From positions 1 to 37,284 of the forward strand of contig JAJPHR010000111.1 of assembly GCA_021325145.1 (NCBI GenBank): a DNA stretch of 37,284 nucleotides. The letters run 5' to 3'. The stretch comes from Verrucomicrobiota bacterium. GTDB taxonomy: Bacteria; Verrucomicrobiota; Verrucomicrobiia; Limisphaerales; Pedosphaeraceae. Below are positions 6,989 to 17,600 of this stretch, one piece after another. The notes under the pieces are model-generated. The model was not told the origin of the DNA. It was given only the letters and a program-made list of their open reading frames with translations, and did not search any database. The translations under genes and the position numbers were made by a program. Each line of letters opens with the position of its first letter. The first letter of the stretch is position 1.

Positions 6989-8569
6989 TTAATGCGCTTG
7001 CGGTCCCAGATGCAGCCGCGCTTCGGCCAAATCCAAATCGTGTTCAATTCGGCGCATGACCTCATCATTGATGACGCGTTGGTTGCGCAAGCCGAGGATC
7101 GCCTGGCGCTCCACCTTGAGGGCTTCACTTTGCAGTCTGCGGAAGGGTGACGCCGTAAATCCTTGATCCCGCAAGTTCGTTTCGAGCTGGCAATCCTTGA
7201 GCTCGCGGATGCGGTCCTCATATTCGGCGCGCAGACGCTGGACCATTTCGGCAGGGATGGAATCCTCCCGGGCCAACTCCTCCAACCGTGCCATGGCGGC
7301 CCGGTTGGCTTCGAGCCGTGCCTGGCGTTCCTCGCGCTCGGCCGCGTCGTCGGCGCGAACGTCGAGCCAGTGGATCAAAAACGGCAGGGTCAGGCCCTGG
7401 ACGACGAGTGTGGCCAAAATCACACAAAACGTGAAAAAGATGATATGGTTGCGTCCAGGCATGGTGGAGGGCAGTCCCAACGCCGCGGCGAGCGAAACGA
7501 CGCCCCGCATCCCTGTCCACGCGACGATTGTGACGTTCCGCCAGCCGGGGAAAGGATCGCGTTGGCGCAACTTCGGGCTCAAGAGCCGTGGCAGGTAGGT
7601 TGCAGGAAATACCCAGATGATTCGAACCACAATCACCGCCAGACTGATCAGCGCGCCTTGTCCACAGAGACGCGTTATGGATTCTCCCTTCAACTCGTGG
7701 AGTACTTCCGGCAATTGCAATCCTATGAGAATGAACACCGTGCCGTTGAGCAAATAGACGACCATTTCCCAGAACGGATACGCTTGCAAGCGGGTCTTGG
7801 CATCGGCGATTTCCGGGGAGCGCCACCCGACATACAAACCAGCCGTCACCACGGCCAGGACGCCGGAAACTTCCATTCGTTCCGCGCCCAGATAGGCGGC
7901 GAATGGAGTCAGCAACGATACGATGATCTGCACCGGCGGGTCATCAATCCACTTCTGGATTTGCACCGACACCCAACCGATGGCCAATCCAAGCGCCACG
8001 CCGCCAACGCTTACCAGCACGAAACTCAAGCAGGCCGCCGGCAATGAAAACGCGCCCGAGACCATGGCGGCGACCGCAAATTTCAGCGCCACGAGCGCGG
8101 AGGCGTCGTTCACGAGGCTTTCGCCTTCCAGCACGGTCACGATGCGGCGTGGCACGCCCAGGCGCTGCGTGATGGCCGTGGCGGCGACCGCGTCCGGGGG
8201 CGACACAATGGCGCCGAGCGCGAACGCGGCGGCCAACGGCAGGTCCAGGACCAGGTAATGAGCCAGCCAGCCGACCACGACGGTGGTGAACAGCACCAGC
8301 CCGATTGCCAGCAGCAGGATTGGGCGAAGATTGGCGTGGAAATCGCGCCAGGAGGTGAACAGCGCGGACGGGAAAATCAGCGGCGGGAGGAAGAGATAGA
8401 AAACCAGTTCCGGCTGAAGCCGCAAGCTCGGCAAACCCGGGATCAAGGCGACCACCAAACCGCCAATGACAAATAAAATAGGGTAGGGGACCTTGATTCG
8501 GCGCGCGAGCAACGCCAGTGCCGCAATCGCCACCAGAAGCCCCAATAGCACATCAATCTGTTGCTCCAT
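6989..8569 (-). CDS. CPA1-family Na+/H+ antiporter
   Basis: A 526-residue monovalent cation:proton antiporter. Around a dozen hydrophobic helices fill residues 1-400. Family signatures include 'FLPPLIFPSA' (60-69), 'SPPDAVAATA' with Asp126 (123-132), 'LEGESLVNDASALVAL' with the Asn154-Asp155 pair typical of electroneutral CPA1 antiporters, and 'TGMRGVVSLAAAL' further on with the conserved Arg. After the membrane domain comes a cytoplasmic tail of about 120 residues, rich in Glu, Arg and Leu and probably coiled coil, like the regulatory tails of NhaP/YjcE-type proteins. It would exchange Na+ (or K+/Li+) for protons and help pH and salt homeostasis. It is convergent with the ABC transporter operon and appears monocistronic. 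Confidence 0.92.
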   Translation of the reverse strand: MEQQIDVLLGLLVAIAALALLARRIKVPYPILFVIGGLVVALIPGLPSLRLQPELVFYLFLPPLIFPSALFTSWRDFHANLRPILLLAIGLVLFTTVVVGWLAHYLVLDLPLAAAFALGAIVSPPDAVAATAITQRLGVPRRIVTVLEGESLVNDASALVALKFAVAAMVSGAFSLPAACLSFVLVSVGGVALGLAIGWVSVQIQKWIDDPPVQIIVSLLTPFAAYLGAERMEVSGVLAVVTAGLYVGWRSPEIADAKTRLQAYPFWEMVVYLLNGTVFILIGLQLPEVLHELKGESITRLCGQGALISLAVIVVRIIWVFPATYLPRLLSPKLRQRDPFPGWRNVTIVAWTGMRGVVSLAAALGLPSTMPGRNHIIFFTFCVILATLVVQGLTLPFLIHWLDVRADDAAEREERQARLEANRAAMARLEELAREDSIPAEMVQRLRAEYEDRIRELKDCQLETNLRDQGFTASPFRRLQSEALKVERQAILGLRNQRVINDEVMRRIEHDLDLAEARLHLGPQAH

Positions 8570-8625
8570 GCTTCGCCGAGTTTAATCGGTTTGGATGGAT
8601 TTGCAATCTTGCGGCGTTCACTCCT

Positions 8626-8706
8626 CCATCGTGCTCGTGCTCGTCGTCCTCGTCCTCGATCCCTTTGGGAGTCGATACCAGAAGAATTGAGGACGAGGAC
8701 GATGGG
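8626..8706. repeat. GAGGAC-rich palindromic repeat, family 2, copy B
   Basis: An imperfect palindrome in the gap between the antiporter start and the HI0933-family gene end. Arms at 8643-8660 and 8686-8703 match at 16 of 18 positions and carry the same 'gaggacgaggacga' core as copy A at 6115-6189. A small inner hairpin is formed by 'tccctttggga'. The two copies share the arm sequence but not the centre. Confidence 0.7.
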
Positions 8707-8732
8707 AAGGCTGCTGGCAGGGCGGAATCCCC

Positions 8733-9899
8733 TTACACCACCTGCCCAGCCGCATGCCCCGAAGCCCAAGCCCATTGAAAGTTGAAGCCGCCCAGCCAGC
8801 CCGTGACATCGGCCACCTCGCCAATGAAATACAAACCGGAAACCCGCCGCGATTCCATCGTCTTCGACGAAAGCTCGCCGGTGTCCACGCCCCCCAGCGT
8901 CACTTCCGCCTTGGCGTATCCCTCGGTGCCGGCGGGCCGGAATTCCCAGCGATGAAGCCGCCGGGCGATCTCCTCCAGTTCCTTCGAGGAGAAGCGATTC
9001 ATCGGACGCGATGGCGAGAACCGCGCGCACCATTCCAGTACGAAACGTTGCGGGAGGTATTGGGCGAGTATGTTCTTGAGTTCCTTGTTCGTGTGCCGGT
9101 TCGCCGTGAGTAATTCGAGGGCGTCACGATCGGGCAGGAGGTTGATTGAGATTGGCGCGTTATCCCGGCAATAATTGGAGATCTGGAGAATGGCCGGACC
9201 GCTCAGGCCACGATGCGTGAAAAGGATATTCTCACGAAAACTCGCGCCGTTCGCGGACGCGATGGCATCAATGGAGATGCCGCTCAGTTGACCGAAGGCC
9301 GACTGGTCCCGTGCATCGAACAAGAGCGGAACGAGCCCAGGCTGCGTCGTGTTTACTTTCAATCCAAACTGTTGCGCCAGGCGGTAGCCGAAATCCGTGG
9401 CCCCGAGCTTCGGGAAGGAAAGCCCGCCGGTGGCGACGACGAGTGAATCGCATTCGAACGCGCCCTGGTCGGTATCGACTTGAAAGGCGAGGGGCTTCGT
9501 CACCTGGCGAACATGGCAGTTGAGGCGCAGTTCCACTTTCGCGGCCGCGCACTCGGCCTGTAACAACTCCACGATCTGTCGCGAACTGAAATCGCAGAAG
9601 AGCTGGCCAAGCTTTTTTTCGTGAAAGGGAATGCGGTGTTTTTGGACCAGCGCGATAAAATCAGCCGGCGTGTACCGCGCCAGGGCGGACTTGCAAAAAT
9701 GCGGGTTGCCGGAAAGGTAGTTTTCCGGGCCGGCGTTGACGTTGGTGAAATTACACCGGCCACCGCCCGAAATGAGAATTTTCTTGCCGAGCCGTTCCGC
9801 CTGTTCGAGCACCAGCACGGAGCGCCCGCGCCGCCCCGTTTCCATCGCGCACATCAACCCCGCCGCCCCGCCGCCGATCACCACGGCATCGAACTTCAT
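8733..9899 (-). CDS. HI0933-family (BaiN/YhiN-like) FAD-dependent oxidoreductase
   Basis: A 388-residue flavoprotein. The FAD-binding Rossmann motif is at the very N terminus ('VIGGGAAGLMCA', residues 7-18), followed by the family-specific 'GKKILISGGGRCNFTN' (38-53). Further conserved segments are 'VVATGGLSFPKLGATDFGY' near 150-168, 'FTHRGLSGPAILQIS' near 228-242 and the C-terminal 'FIGEVADVTGWLGGFNFQWA' region that closes the FAD site. The length is typical. The physiological substrate of most members is unknown; BaiN of gut clostridia acts on bile-acid intermediates, which should not be assumed here. Its start overlaps the stop of the PH-like gene by ATGA (9896-9899), so the two are translationally coupled. 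Confidence 0.92.
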   Translation of the reverse strand: MKFDAVVIGGGAAGLMCAMETGRRGRSVLVLEQAERLGKKILISGGGRCNFTNVNAGPENYLSGNPHFCKSALARYTPADFIALVQKHRIPFHEKKLGQLFCDFSSRQIVELLQAECAAAKVELRLNCHVRQVTKPLAFQVDTDQGAFECDSLVVATGGLSFPKLGATDFGYRLAQQFGLKVNTTQPGLVPLLFDARDQSAFGQLSGISIDAIASANGASFRENILFTHRGLSGPAILQISNYCRDNAPISINLLPDRDALELLTANRHTNKELKNILAQYLPQRFVLEWCARFSPSRPMNRFSSKELEEIARRLHRWEFRPAGTEGYAKAEVTLGGVDTGELSSKTMESRRVSGLYFIGEVADVTGWLGGFNFQWAWASGHAAGQVV

Positions 9900-10222
9900 T
9901 CGGCCTGCGATCCCGGATTCCGATTCATCGCCAACGCCTGATATTCCTCGACCAAAGACTTGATCCGTTGCGCGTCCGCCTTGGTGTGGCCGTGGCTGGC
10001 GAGTGGATCAGTGCCGCCCGAAGATTCGATCAGGATGTCCGACCAAAACATCCCGGTCCTGATATGCACCGAGGCGACCTTGAAAATGCTCATGCTGATC
10101 TCGTCCTTCTTGAACCAGGACCGTTTATGACGGATGACTGCGCGATCGGTCACCTCAATCACCGTCGGGAACAGCAGGTTGCCCCGCGTCCATCGGCTCG
10201 CTTTGAATACCTCGGAAGGCAT
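9896..10222 (-). CDS. Small PH-like domain protein
   Basis: A 108-residue protein that resembles a bacterial pleckstrin-homology-like domain. It has alternating beta strands ('LLFPTVIEVTDRAVIRHKRS', 'EISMSIFKVASVHIRTG', 'SDILIESSGG') and a C-terminal helix with the pattern 'AQRIKSLVEEYQAL'. No signal peptide or membrane helix is visible, so it is probably cytoplasmic or membrane-associated through a partner. It is the upstream gene of a two-gene unit, and its TGA overlaps the ATG of the HI0933-family flavoprotein. The domain call rests on strand pattern and sequence feel, not on a search, and the role is unknown. Confidence 0.6.
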   Translation of the reverse strand: MPSEVFKASRWTRGNLLFPTVIEVTDRAVIRHKRSWFKKDEISMSIFKVASVHIRTGMFWSDILIESSGGTDPLASHGHTKADAQRIKSLVEEYQALAMNRNPGSQAE

Positions 10223-10354
10223 AATTTATTTGAGATTTGTCATGGAATAATCTCGGGAATGCAACTTAAAACATATCAGGCATCAGCCCCAGGACACGAG
10301 GGGTTGAATTTCAATCTGCACAGGCACGGAAATAATTCTGCCGGTGTCGGATGG

Positions 10355-11467
10355 CTATTTGGCGTCTGACACCTTAATCGCCTGGTCATCATGCAAGCCC
10401 TGCTGGCCCACCAGGATCACCGCGTCATCGAGTGTGACGCCGTTCACGACCTCGACGTCCGTGCCGTCGTTAAAACCGGTGGTGATCGGCATTTTCTTTG
10501 CTTTGCCAGCGACGGCGGTGAAAACAAAGGCATGTGCCTTATCGCTCACGAGCGCCGCCACCGGCACCAGCAGCGCATCCTCTTTTTTCTCCAAGGCAAT
10601 TCGCGCGTTTACCAACATTCCGGGCCGCAAAACGAGTCCGGGATTGGCCATCTGGACCTCCGTCAGCATGGTTTTCGTCACGCGATCCAACGCCCAATAG
10701 CACCGGGTCACGGTGCCATCGAAATGCTGTCCTGGCAGATCATCGGTCGTCCAGCGGACTGGTTGTCCCAAGGCAACGTGCGGCACTTCAGTTTCCGGCA
10801 CGGCGACCTGCATTCGAAGTGTCTTGAAATCGGTGAGGTTGATGATCGCCGCAGCTTCAGGAGTAGAGGCCGCATTGGGCGCGGGAATGAACGCCCCCGG
10901 ATCCACAAATCGCTTCGTTACCGTGCCTTCAAAGGGCGCGGTGATTCTCGCGTAATTCAGCATCGTGTCGGTGTATTGCAAATTCGCTTTGGCGACCGCA
11001 AGCCTGCCCCTGGCCACGCCGAGTTTGTTTTTGGCTTGTTCCGCCTCCATTGCCGGGGCCGTGGCTGGCTGGTTGGTTTGCCCTTCGCTGAGTTGTTTAT
11101 ATTCGGCCTCCGCCAGCTCCAGCTCAGCCTGATACCTTGTCCGGTTGGCCCGCAATTCCGGGACCTCGATATTCGCGATCAAGTCTCCGGCCTTCACGTA
11201 GTCTCCCTTGTCCACCGTCAGCGTCTCCAGGTAACCTTCCACTTTCGCGAACAGCGTCACTTGGAGATACGGATGCACCTCTCCCGGCAGGTTGATGTAA
11301 CGGCAAACTTCGCCTCGGTGCGGATGGACGGTCCTGACTTCGGCCGGCGGGTCAGCCTTTGTGGCGGAAGGAGTGTCCGGAGCGTCCGGCGCCGTGCAGC
11401 CGGAGAGGACCGTTCCCGCCGCAATTAAAACTGAAAACACCAACGATCCATGTGATTTCATATTCAT
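10355..11467 (-). CDS. RND efflux periplasmic adaptor lipoprotein (HlyD/MFP family)
   Basis: A 370-residue membrane-fusion protein with a lipoprotein signal ending in 'VLSGC' (Cys24). The alternative Met at residue 3 changes little. The barrel-sandwich (lipoyl) halves are recognisable in 'GEVHPYLQVTLFAKVEGYL' with 'VDKGDYVKAGDLIA', and again in 'ITAPFEGTVTKRFVDPGAFI'. Between them lies an alpha-hairpin of about 80 residues rich in Glu, Ala and Gln. The C-terminal beta-barrel contains 'LRPGMLVNARIAL'. It would link the inner-membrane RND pump to an outer-membrane channel. It is the last gene of the operon, only five bases after the second RND gene, and no outer-membrane factor gene follows. 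Confidence 0.92.
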   Translation of the reverse strand: MNMKSHGSLVFSVLIAAGTVLSGCTAPDAPDTPSATKADPPAEVRTVHPHRGEVCRYINLPGEVHPYLQVTLFAKVEGYLETLTVDKGDYVKAGDLIANIEVPELRANRTRYQAELELAEAEYKQLSEGQTNQPATAPAMEAEQAKNKLGVARGRLAVAKANLQYTDTMLNYARITAPFEGTVTKRFVDPGAFIPAPNAASTPEAAAIINLTDFKTLRMQVAVPETEVPHVALGQPVRWTTDDLPGQHFDGTVTRCYWALDRVTKTMLTEVQMANPGLVLRPGMLVNARIALEKKEDALLVPVAALVSDKAHAFVFTAVAGKAKKMPITTGFNDGTDVEVVNGVTLDDAVILVGQQGLHDDQAIKVSDAK

Positions 11468-11472
11468 GCAGT

Positions 11473-14400
11473 TTAGGTTTTGTTGCCGGCAGGTTGATAA
11501 TGCCTGCTTTGCTCATCACGAGGATCCAGTGATGCCGAGCGGCGGTGACTGCGGTCTTGGACGAGGGCGAAGACAGATGGCAACACGAACAATGTGGCGA
11601 TGGTCGCCGCCGCAAGGCCGCCCACCACCGCGCGGCCCAGCGGCGCCGCTTGTCCGCCGCCCCCGCCCAAATTTAACGCCATCGGCATCATGCCGGCGAT
11701 CATCGCCGCGCTGGTCATTAGAATTGGGCGCAAACGACTCCGCGCGCCTTCCACTGCCGCATCCGCCGCGCTGCCGCCGCCCAACCGGCTGCGTTCGGCG
11801 AAAGTTACCAGCAAAATGGCATTCGCCACCGCCACGCCCACGCCCATGATCGCTCCCATGAACGACTGAATGTTGAGCGTCGTGTTCGTCAGCCACAGTG
11901 CCAGCATCACTCCCGCCAGCACCGCCGGCACAGTGGACACCACAATGAACGACAGTTTGACTGATTGAAAATTGGCCATCAATAGCAGGAATATCGCAAT
12001 CACCGCCAAGGCCAGGCCACGACGCAACCCATCCAGCATTTCCTGCATGGGCACCACCTGCCCGCGCACGTCCACATTGACCCCGCCCGGCGGCGCGCCC
12101 AGGGCCTGGATTGCCCGGTTTACCTGGCGCACCGCGCCACCCAGATCGTCGCCCGCGAGGTTCGCCCGCACCGTGATCAGTCGCTGCATATTGTAGCGTT
12201 CGTATTGTCCCATGGCCGTGCCTTCGCTGATATGTGAAATATTACGCAACAGGACATCTTTGACCTTATCTTTTTCCGGATCCTTGGGCTGGTGCTGAAC
12301 GATGGGAAGATTCCCCACGTCCTCCAGCGATGTCATAAGCCGTTGCGGAATCTGCACCTGCACTTGATACGCCACACCGCTGTTGGGATCGGCCCAAAAA
12401 TTCAGATCGACAAAGCGGCTCGACCATGTAGCGGGTACGAGCGCCCGCGAAACCTGTTTAATGTTCGCCCCAATGATTCCCGCGCGTTCCCGGTCCACCT
12501 TCACCTCCACAGTCGGATAATCCAGTGATTGGCCAAACTGCACGTCGCGCAAGACGCCGATTCCGTCCAGCTTTTCCTTGATCTTTTCCGCGAAGGCACG
12601 GCTGGTGTCGAGGTCCTGCCCGCTCACCGCCACTTCAATCGGAGTTGCCGCACCCAGGCTCATCACCCGGCTGACAATATCCGCCGGTTCGAACGAGAAG
12701 TTCACTCCTGGAATCTGGGCCGCGAATTCCCGCCGGAGTTTATCCTTCAATTCCTGGGCGTGTAATTGCGCGGCGGCCTTCAATTGCACTTGCAACACGC
12801 CTTCCTCCGGCCCACCGTTCCAGAGATGAACGAAATTGATCGGGAAGTTCGCCCCATGAACTCCGATCAATCCCAGCGAGATCCGCACGTTCTCCGTTCC
12901 GACCACGGCCTTTATGATTTTTAGCGCCTTCAGGAACACGGCTTCCGTGCCATCGATGTCTGTTCCGGCGGGCGCGCGCAGACGCACTTGCAGTTGCCCC
13001 GCATCCACCTGCGGATAAATTTCAGTGCCCAATCGACCGCCAATGAAAACGATCACCGCGACCGTCGCCGCCAGGTAAGCCGATATGACCCAGGCTCGCC
13101 TCGGCGCCAACGCTTGAAGGAGGCGGCCATACGCCCTTTGAAATTTGGCGAAACCACTCTCCTGGACCGCCCAGGTCGCGGCTGGTTTTTCTCTGCCCCG
13201 CAGCATCCAGACGGAAAGAATTGGCACCAGCGTGCTCGACAGGAAATAAGAACCCATCATGGAAAAACCAACTGCCAGGGCGAGCGGCAGAAACATGGCC
13301 CGCGCTGCTCCAACCATGAAAAGGGCGGGGGTAAACATCGCCAGAATGCAGAGCATGGCCAGCAACCGCGGCACCCTGGTTTCATTCGTGGCGTCCAACG
13401 CCGCCTGCGCTGATTGCGCCCCTCGTGCCAGATGAACATGAATGTTTTCCAGGCAGACGGTTGCTTCATCCACCAGGATTCCCACCGCCAGCGCCAGGCC
13501 GCCCAGGGTCATGAGGTTGACAGTGTGCCCCGCCAGTTTCAGCGCCAGTATCGCCGCCATGAGCGAGAGCGGGATATTCACGATCACAATGAGGGCGCTG
13601 CGCCAATCTCGCAGAAACAGCAGGATCATGAGTCCCGTCAGCACAGCCCCGAGAGCGCCTTCCTGGATCAGGCCGGTCAGGGCATGCTTGACATACGACG
13701 ATTGGTCGAACTCATAGCTCACCTTCACATCCGGCGGCAGGACGCTTTGAAACTTCGGAATGTTCCGCTTGACCAAATTCACCACGGCCAGCGTCGAAGC
13801 ATCCGCCCGCTTGGTCACCGGGATATAGACTGTCCGCCGCCCGTTCACGAGCGCGTAACTGGTCACGATGTCCGCGCCATCCACAACGTTGGCGACGTCC
13901 CGGACGAAAATCGCGGGATAGGTTCCCTTGCGAATCGGCACCGCTGCCAGATCCTTGATGTTTCGCGGAACGGAATTCAAGGGAACCATCGGATATTTTC
14001 CCGCCATCATCATGTTTCCCGACGGGCTGATCAGGTTGGCGGCCGTGATCGCATCCACCACTTCATCCGGTGAAATTTTGTAGGAGTGTAGGCGGTCTGG
14101 ATTGATGTTGACGACCATGGTTCGCGCGCTGCCGCCAAAGGGCGGCGGGGCCGAGACACCCGGCAAGGTCGCGAACAGTGGACGCACCAGATTCAACGCG
14201 GCGTCCTGCATTTCCGTGACCGAGCGCGTTTCGCTGGAAAAAACCAATTGTCCCACCGGCACGCTGCCGGCATCGAAACGGGTGATAAACGGCGGCAGCG
14301 TTCCGGCAGGCATGAACGCCCGGGCCGCGTTGACGTACGCCACCGTCTCCGCCATTGCCTGGGACATGTCCGTGCCCGGATGGAACTGGAGCTTGATGAT

Positions 14401-14667
14401 CGCCGCGCCTTGGATGGATTTTGACTCGATATGTTCAATCCCGGCCACGTAGAGAAAATGATACTCGTAGTAATAAGTCAGATAGCCTTCCATCTGGGCC
14501 GGGTCCATGCCACCGTACGGCTGCGCAATGTAGATCGTCGGAATCCCCAGCGTCGGAAAAATATCCTTGGGCATTTTTTGCCAGGACAACACGGAAGTCA
14601 GCGCGACCGCGATGACGATCACGGCTACAGTGAAAGGCCGGCGCAAGGCAAAATGGACGAGGCTCAT
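11473..14667 (-). CDS. RND efflux transporter permease, second paralogue
   Basis: A 1064-residue RND pump started at the ATG at 14667, which overlaps the stop of the upstream paralogue by ATGA (14664-14667). The open frame extends 44 codons further, but only into that paralogue's 3' end in another frame. The architecture is the usual two repeats: TM1 near 12-28, a large periplasmic loop, the TM2-TM6 bundle near 335-540, a second loop and a second bundle to the C terminus. In TM4 the motif is 'GILVDEATVCLENI', with Asp400-Glu401 where AcrB has Asp407-Asp408. In TM10 'VAVANAILLVTFA' has Ala948 where AcrB has Lys940. TM11 keeps 'RLRPILMTSAAM' with the conserved Arg. The substrate is not predictable. 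It probably pairs with, or replaces, the upstream paralogue in a complex with the adaptor. Confidence 0.92.
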   Translation of the reverse strand: MSLVHFALRRPFTVAVIVIAVALTSVLSWQKMPKDIFPTLGIPTIYIAQPYGGMDPAQMEGYLTYYYEYHFLYVAGIEHIESKSIQGAAIIKLQFHPGTDMSQAMAETVAYVNAARAFMPAGTLPPFITRFDAGSVPVGQLVFSSETRSVTEMQDAALNLVRPLFATLPGVSAPPPFGGSARTMVVNINPDRLHSYKISPDEVVDAITAANLISPSGNMMMAGKYPMVPLNSVPRNIKDLAAVPIRKGTYPAIFVRDVANVVDGADIVTSYALVNGRRTVYIPVTKRADASTLAVVNLVKRNIPKFQSVLPPDVKVSYEFDQSSYVKHALTGLIQEGALGAVLTGLMILLFLRDWRSALIVIVNIPLSLMAAILALKLAGHTVNLMTLGGLALAVGILVDEATVCLENIHVHLARGAQSAQAALDATNETRVPRLLAMLCILAMFTPALFMVGAARAMFLPLALAVGFSMMGSYFLSSTLVPILSVWMLRGREKPAATWAVQESGFAKFQRAYGRLLQALAPRRAWVISAYLAATVAVIVFIGGRLGTEIYPQVDAGQLQVRLRAPAGTDIDGTEAVFLKALKIIKAVVGTENVRISLGLIGVHGANFPINFVHLWNGGPEEGVLQVQLKAAAQLHAQELKDKLRREFAAQIPGVNFSFEPADIVSRVMSLGAATPIEVAVSGQDLDTSRAFAEKIKEKLDGIGVLRDVQFGQSLDYPTVEVKVDRERAGIIGANIKQVSRALVPATWSSRFVDLNFWADPNSGVAYQVQVQIPQRLMTSLEDVGNLPIVQHQPKDPEKDKVKDVLLRNISHISEGTAMGQYERYNMQRLITVRANLAGDDLGGAVRQVNRAIQALGAPPGGVNVDVRGQVVPMQEMLDGLRRGLALAVIAIFLLLMANFQSVKLSFIVVSTVPAVLAGVMLALWLTNTTLNIQSFMGAIMGVGVAVANAILLVTFAERSRLGGGSAADAAVEGARSRLRPILMTSAAMIAGMMPMALNLGGGGGQAAPLGRAVVGGLAAATIATLFVLPSVFALVQDRSHRRSASLDPRDEQSRHYQPAGNKT

Positions 14668-17600
14668 GGATTCGGCTCCTCTGGCGTCAGCAACGATGCC
14701 GTGCGGCGGGGAGTTCGGGCTTGCCCCAGCGTGAAAACGGATGGCAGCACGAACAACGTCGCCAGCGTGGCCGCCGCCAGGCCGCCCACCAAGGCGCAAC
14801 CGAGCGGCGCCATCTGCCCGCTGTAGTCACTCAGGCCCAGGGCTACCGGCAACATGCCCGCAATCATCGCGGCGCTTGTCATTAGAATCGGACGCAACCG
14901 ACTCCGCGCCCCTTCCATTGCCGCTTCGGCCACCGTCGCGCCACCCAACCGGCTGCGTTCGGCGAAGGTCACCAGCAGGATGGCGTTCGCCACCGCCACG
15001 CCCATGGCCATGATCGTTCCAATGAACGATTGGATGCTCAACATCGTGCCGGTCATCCAAAGCGCGAGCAGCACTCCGGCCAACGCCGCCGGCGCGGTGG
15101 ACAGCACGATGAGCGACAGCTTGAGCGATTGAAAGTTGGCTGCTAACAGCAGGAATATCGCCACGACCGCCACGGCGAAACCGCGGCGCAATCCATCTTG
15201 TATCTCTTGCATGGGACCAATTTGCCCGCGCAAAGCCACATTGACGCGCGGCGGCGGCGGTCCCAATTCCTTGATGGCGCGCATTACCCGGCGCGCCGCG
15301 CGGTTCAGGTCCTCACCGGCGAGGTTCGCCCGCACCGTCAGGGTCCGCTGCATGTTGTAGCGGTCGTACTCGCTCATTTCCGTGCCTTCGCGGATGCGCC
15401 CGAGGTTGCGCAGCAAGACCGGTTTGTTTTCTGCCTGAATCACCGGAAGATCCCCGACGTCCTCCAGTGAATTCATGAGGTGTTGGGGAATTTGCGTCTG
15501 CACTTGATAGGCAATGCCACTCTTGGGGTCCGCCCAATGGTTGGGAGCCTCGAACCGGCTCGACCACGTCGCGGGCACCAGCGCGCGTGAAATCTGTTTC
15601 ATGTCGGGCCCGATAATGCCGGACCGTTCCCGGTCCACGGCCACTTCGACCGTCGGATAATCGAGCGACTGGGCAAACTGGACATCACGCAGCGTCGAAA
15701 TTCCTTCCAACTGATTTCTTACTCTCTCCGCAAACGCGCGGTTGGCCGCCAGATTCGGGCCGCTCACGGCGACCTCAATCGGCATCGGTGCGCCGAGGCT
15801 CATTACCTGGCTCACGAGATCCGCCGGTTCGAAGGAAAAGCTAACGTCGGGAATTTGTGCCGCAAATTCCTGCCGGAGTTCGTCCTTGAGCTGTTTGACA
15901 GGTACACGCGTGCCGGGCTTCAGTTGCACCTGCAACACGCCTTCCTCAGTCCCGCCGTTCCAGAGATAAAGAAAATTGATGGGATAGGTCGAGCCGTGAA
16001 GCCCGATAAAACCAAGCGACATTTTCACATTCTCCGGCCCGATGGCGGTTTTGATGATCTCCAACGCCTTCAAAAAGACTGTTTCCGTGCCATTGATGTC
16101 CGTGCCGGCGGGTGCGCGCAAGCGCACTTGCAATTCCCCGGACTCCACGCGCGGAAAGATTTCCGTTCCCAATCGTCCGCCGATCAGGACAATCACCGCG
16201 CTCGTGCCCGCCAGGTAGGTGAACAGAAACCACGCCCGCCAGCCTGCCAGCTTTTGCAGGAGAAGACTGTAACCACTCTGCCACCTGGCAAAGCCAGCGG
16301 CATGGGATTTAGCGCCGTGGATGCGCGATCCCCAAACCGCGAGAACCGGCACCAGCGTGCTCGACAGCAAATAAGAAGCTGCCATGGCAAAACCCACCGC
16401 CAGTGCCAGCGGAAGAAACATGGCCCTGGCCGCGCCAGTCATAAACAAGGCGGGTGTGAACATCACCAGGACGCAGAGCATGGCCAGCAAGCGCGGTCCG
16501 ATGGTTTCCGTGGTGGCGTCCAATGCCGCCCACGCCGCCGAACGGCCTCGATTCAGGTGAACGTGAATGTTCTCGAGACACACCGTTGCCTCATCCACCA
16601 GGATTCCCACCGCCAGCGTCAGGCCGCCCAGGGTCATCAGGTTGACTGTTTGTCCCGTGGCCCACAACGCCAGCACGGCGGCCATCAAGGACAAGGGAAT
16701 GTTCACCACGACGATGAGCGCGCTCCGCCAGTCCCGCAAAAACAAGAGAATCATCAATCCCGTCAGCGCCGCGCCCAACGCGCCTTCCCAAGGCAGGCCC
16801 GCAAGTGAGCGAGTGACGACCGGCGATCGGTCAAATTCGTAGCTGATCTTCATGTCGGATGGGAGGGCGCCTTGAAACTTTGGGACGTTCTTCTTCACCA
16901 TGTTTGCCACCGCCAAAGCCGAAGCATCCGCCCGCTTGGTCACGGGGATGTAAACTGTGCGCCGCCCGTTCACGAGCGCGCAGCAGGTCACGATGTCGGA
17001 ATCGTCCTTGACTTCGGCAACGTCCCGGACGAACACCGCTGGATATTCTCCTCCTCGAACCGGGGCCGCTTCGAGGTCTTTGATATCCCGGGGAATGGAA
17101 TTGACGGGCACCATCGGATATTTCCCGGCGCTCATCAAATTCCCCGACGGACTGACCACATTGGCCGCGGTGATTGCCTCCACCACTTCGTCGGGTGACA
17201 TGCCGTAGGACTTGAGGCGGTCCGGCTTCAGGTTGACCACAACGGTGCGCGCATTCGCGCCGAAGGGCGGGGGAGCGGAAACCCCGGGCAGGGTGGCCAG
17301 TAGTGGACGCACCCGATTCAACGCGGCGTCCTGCATTTCCGTCAGCGAACGTGTTTCGCTGGAAAAAACCAGGTAACCCACCGGCAGGCTGCCTGCGTCA
17401 AAACGAGTAATGAAGGGCGGCACCGTGTTGGGCGGCATGAACGCCCGCGCGCGGTTCACGTACGCCACCGTCTCGGCCATCGCCTGGGACATGTCCGTTC
17501 CCGGATGAAACTGCAGCTTCATCAGGGCCGCTCCTTGAATGGATTTCGATTCCACGTGTTCGATGCCGGTCAGATAGAGAAAGTGATACTCGAAGAAATA

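Noticed and set aside
14668..14799. 44-residue N-terminal extension of the second RND gene
   Set aside because: It overlaps the 3' end of the upstream RND gene in another frame, while the ATG at 14667 gives a standard RND N terminus and an ATGA overlap.
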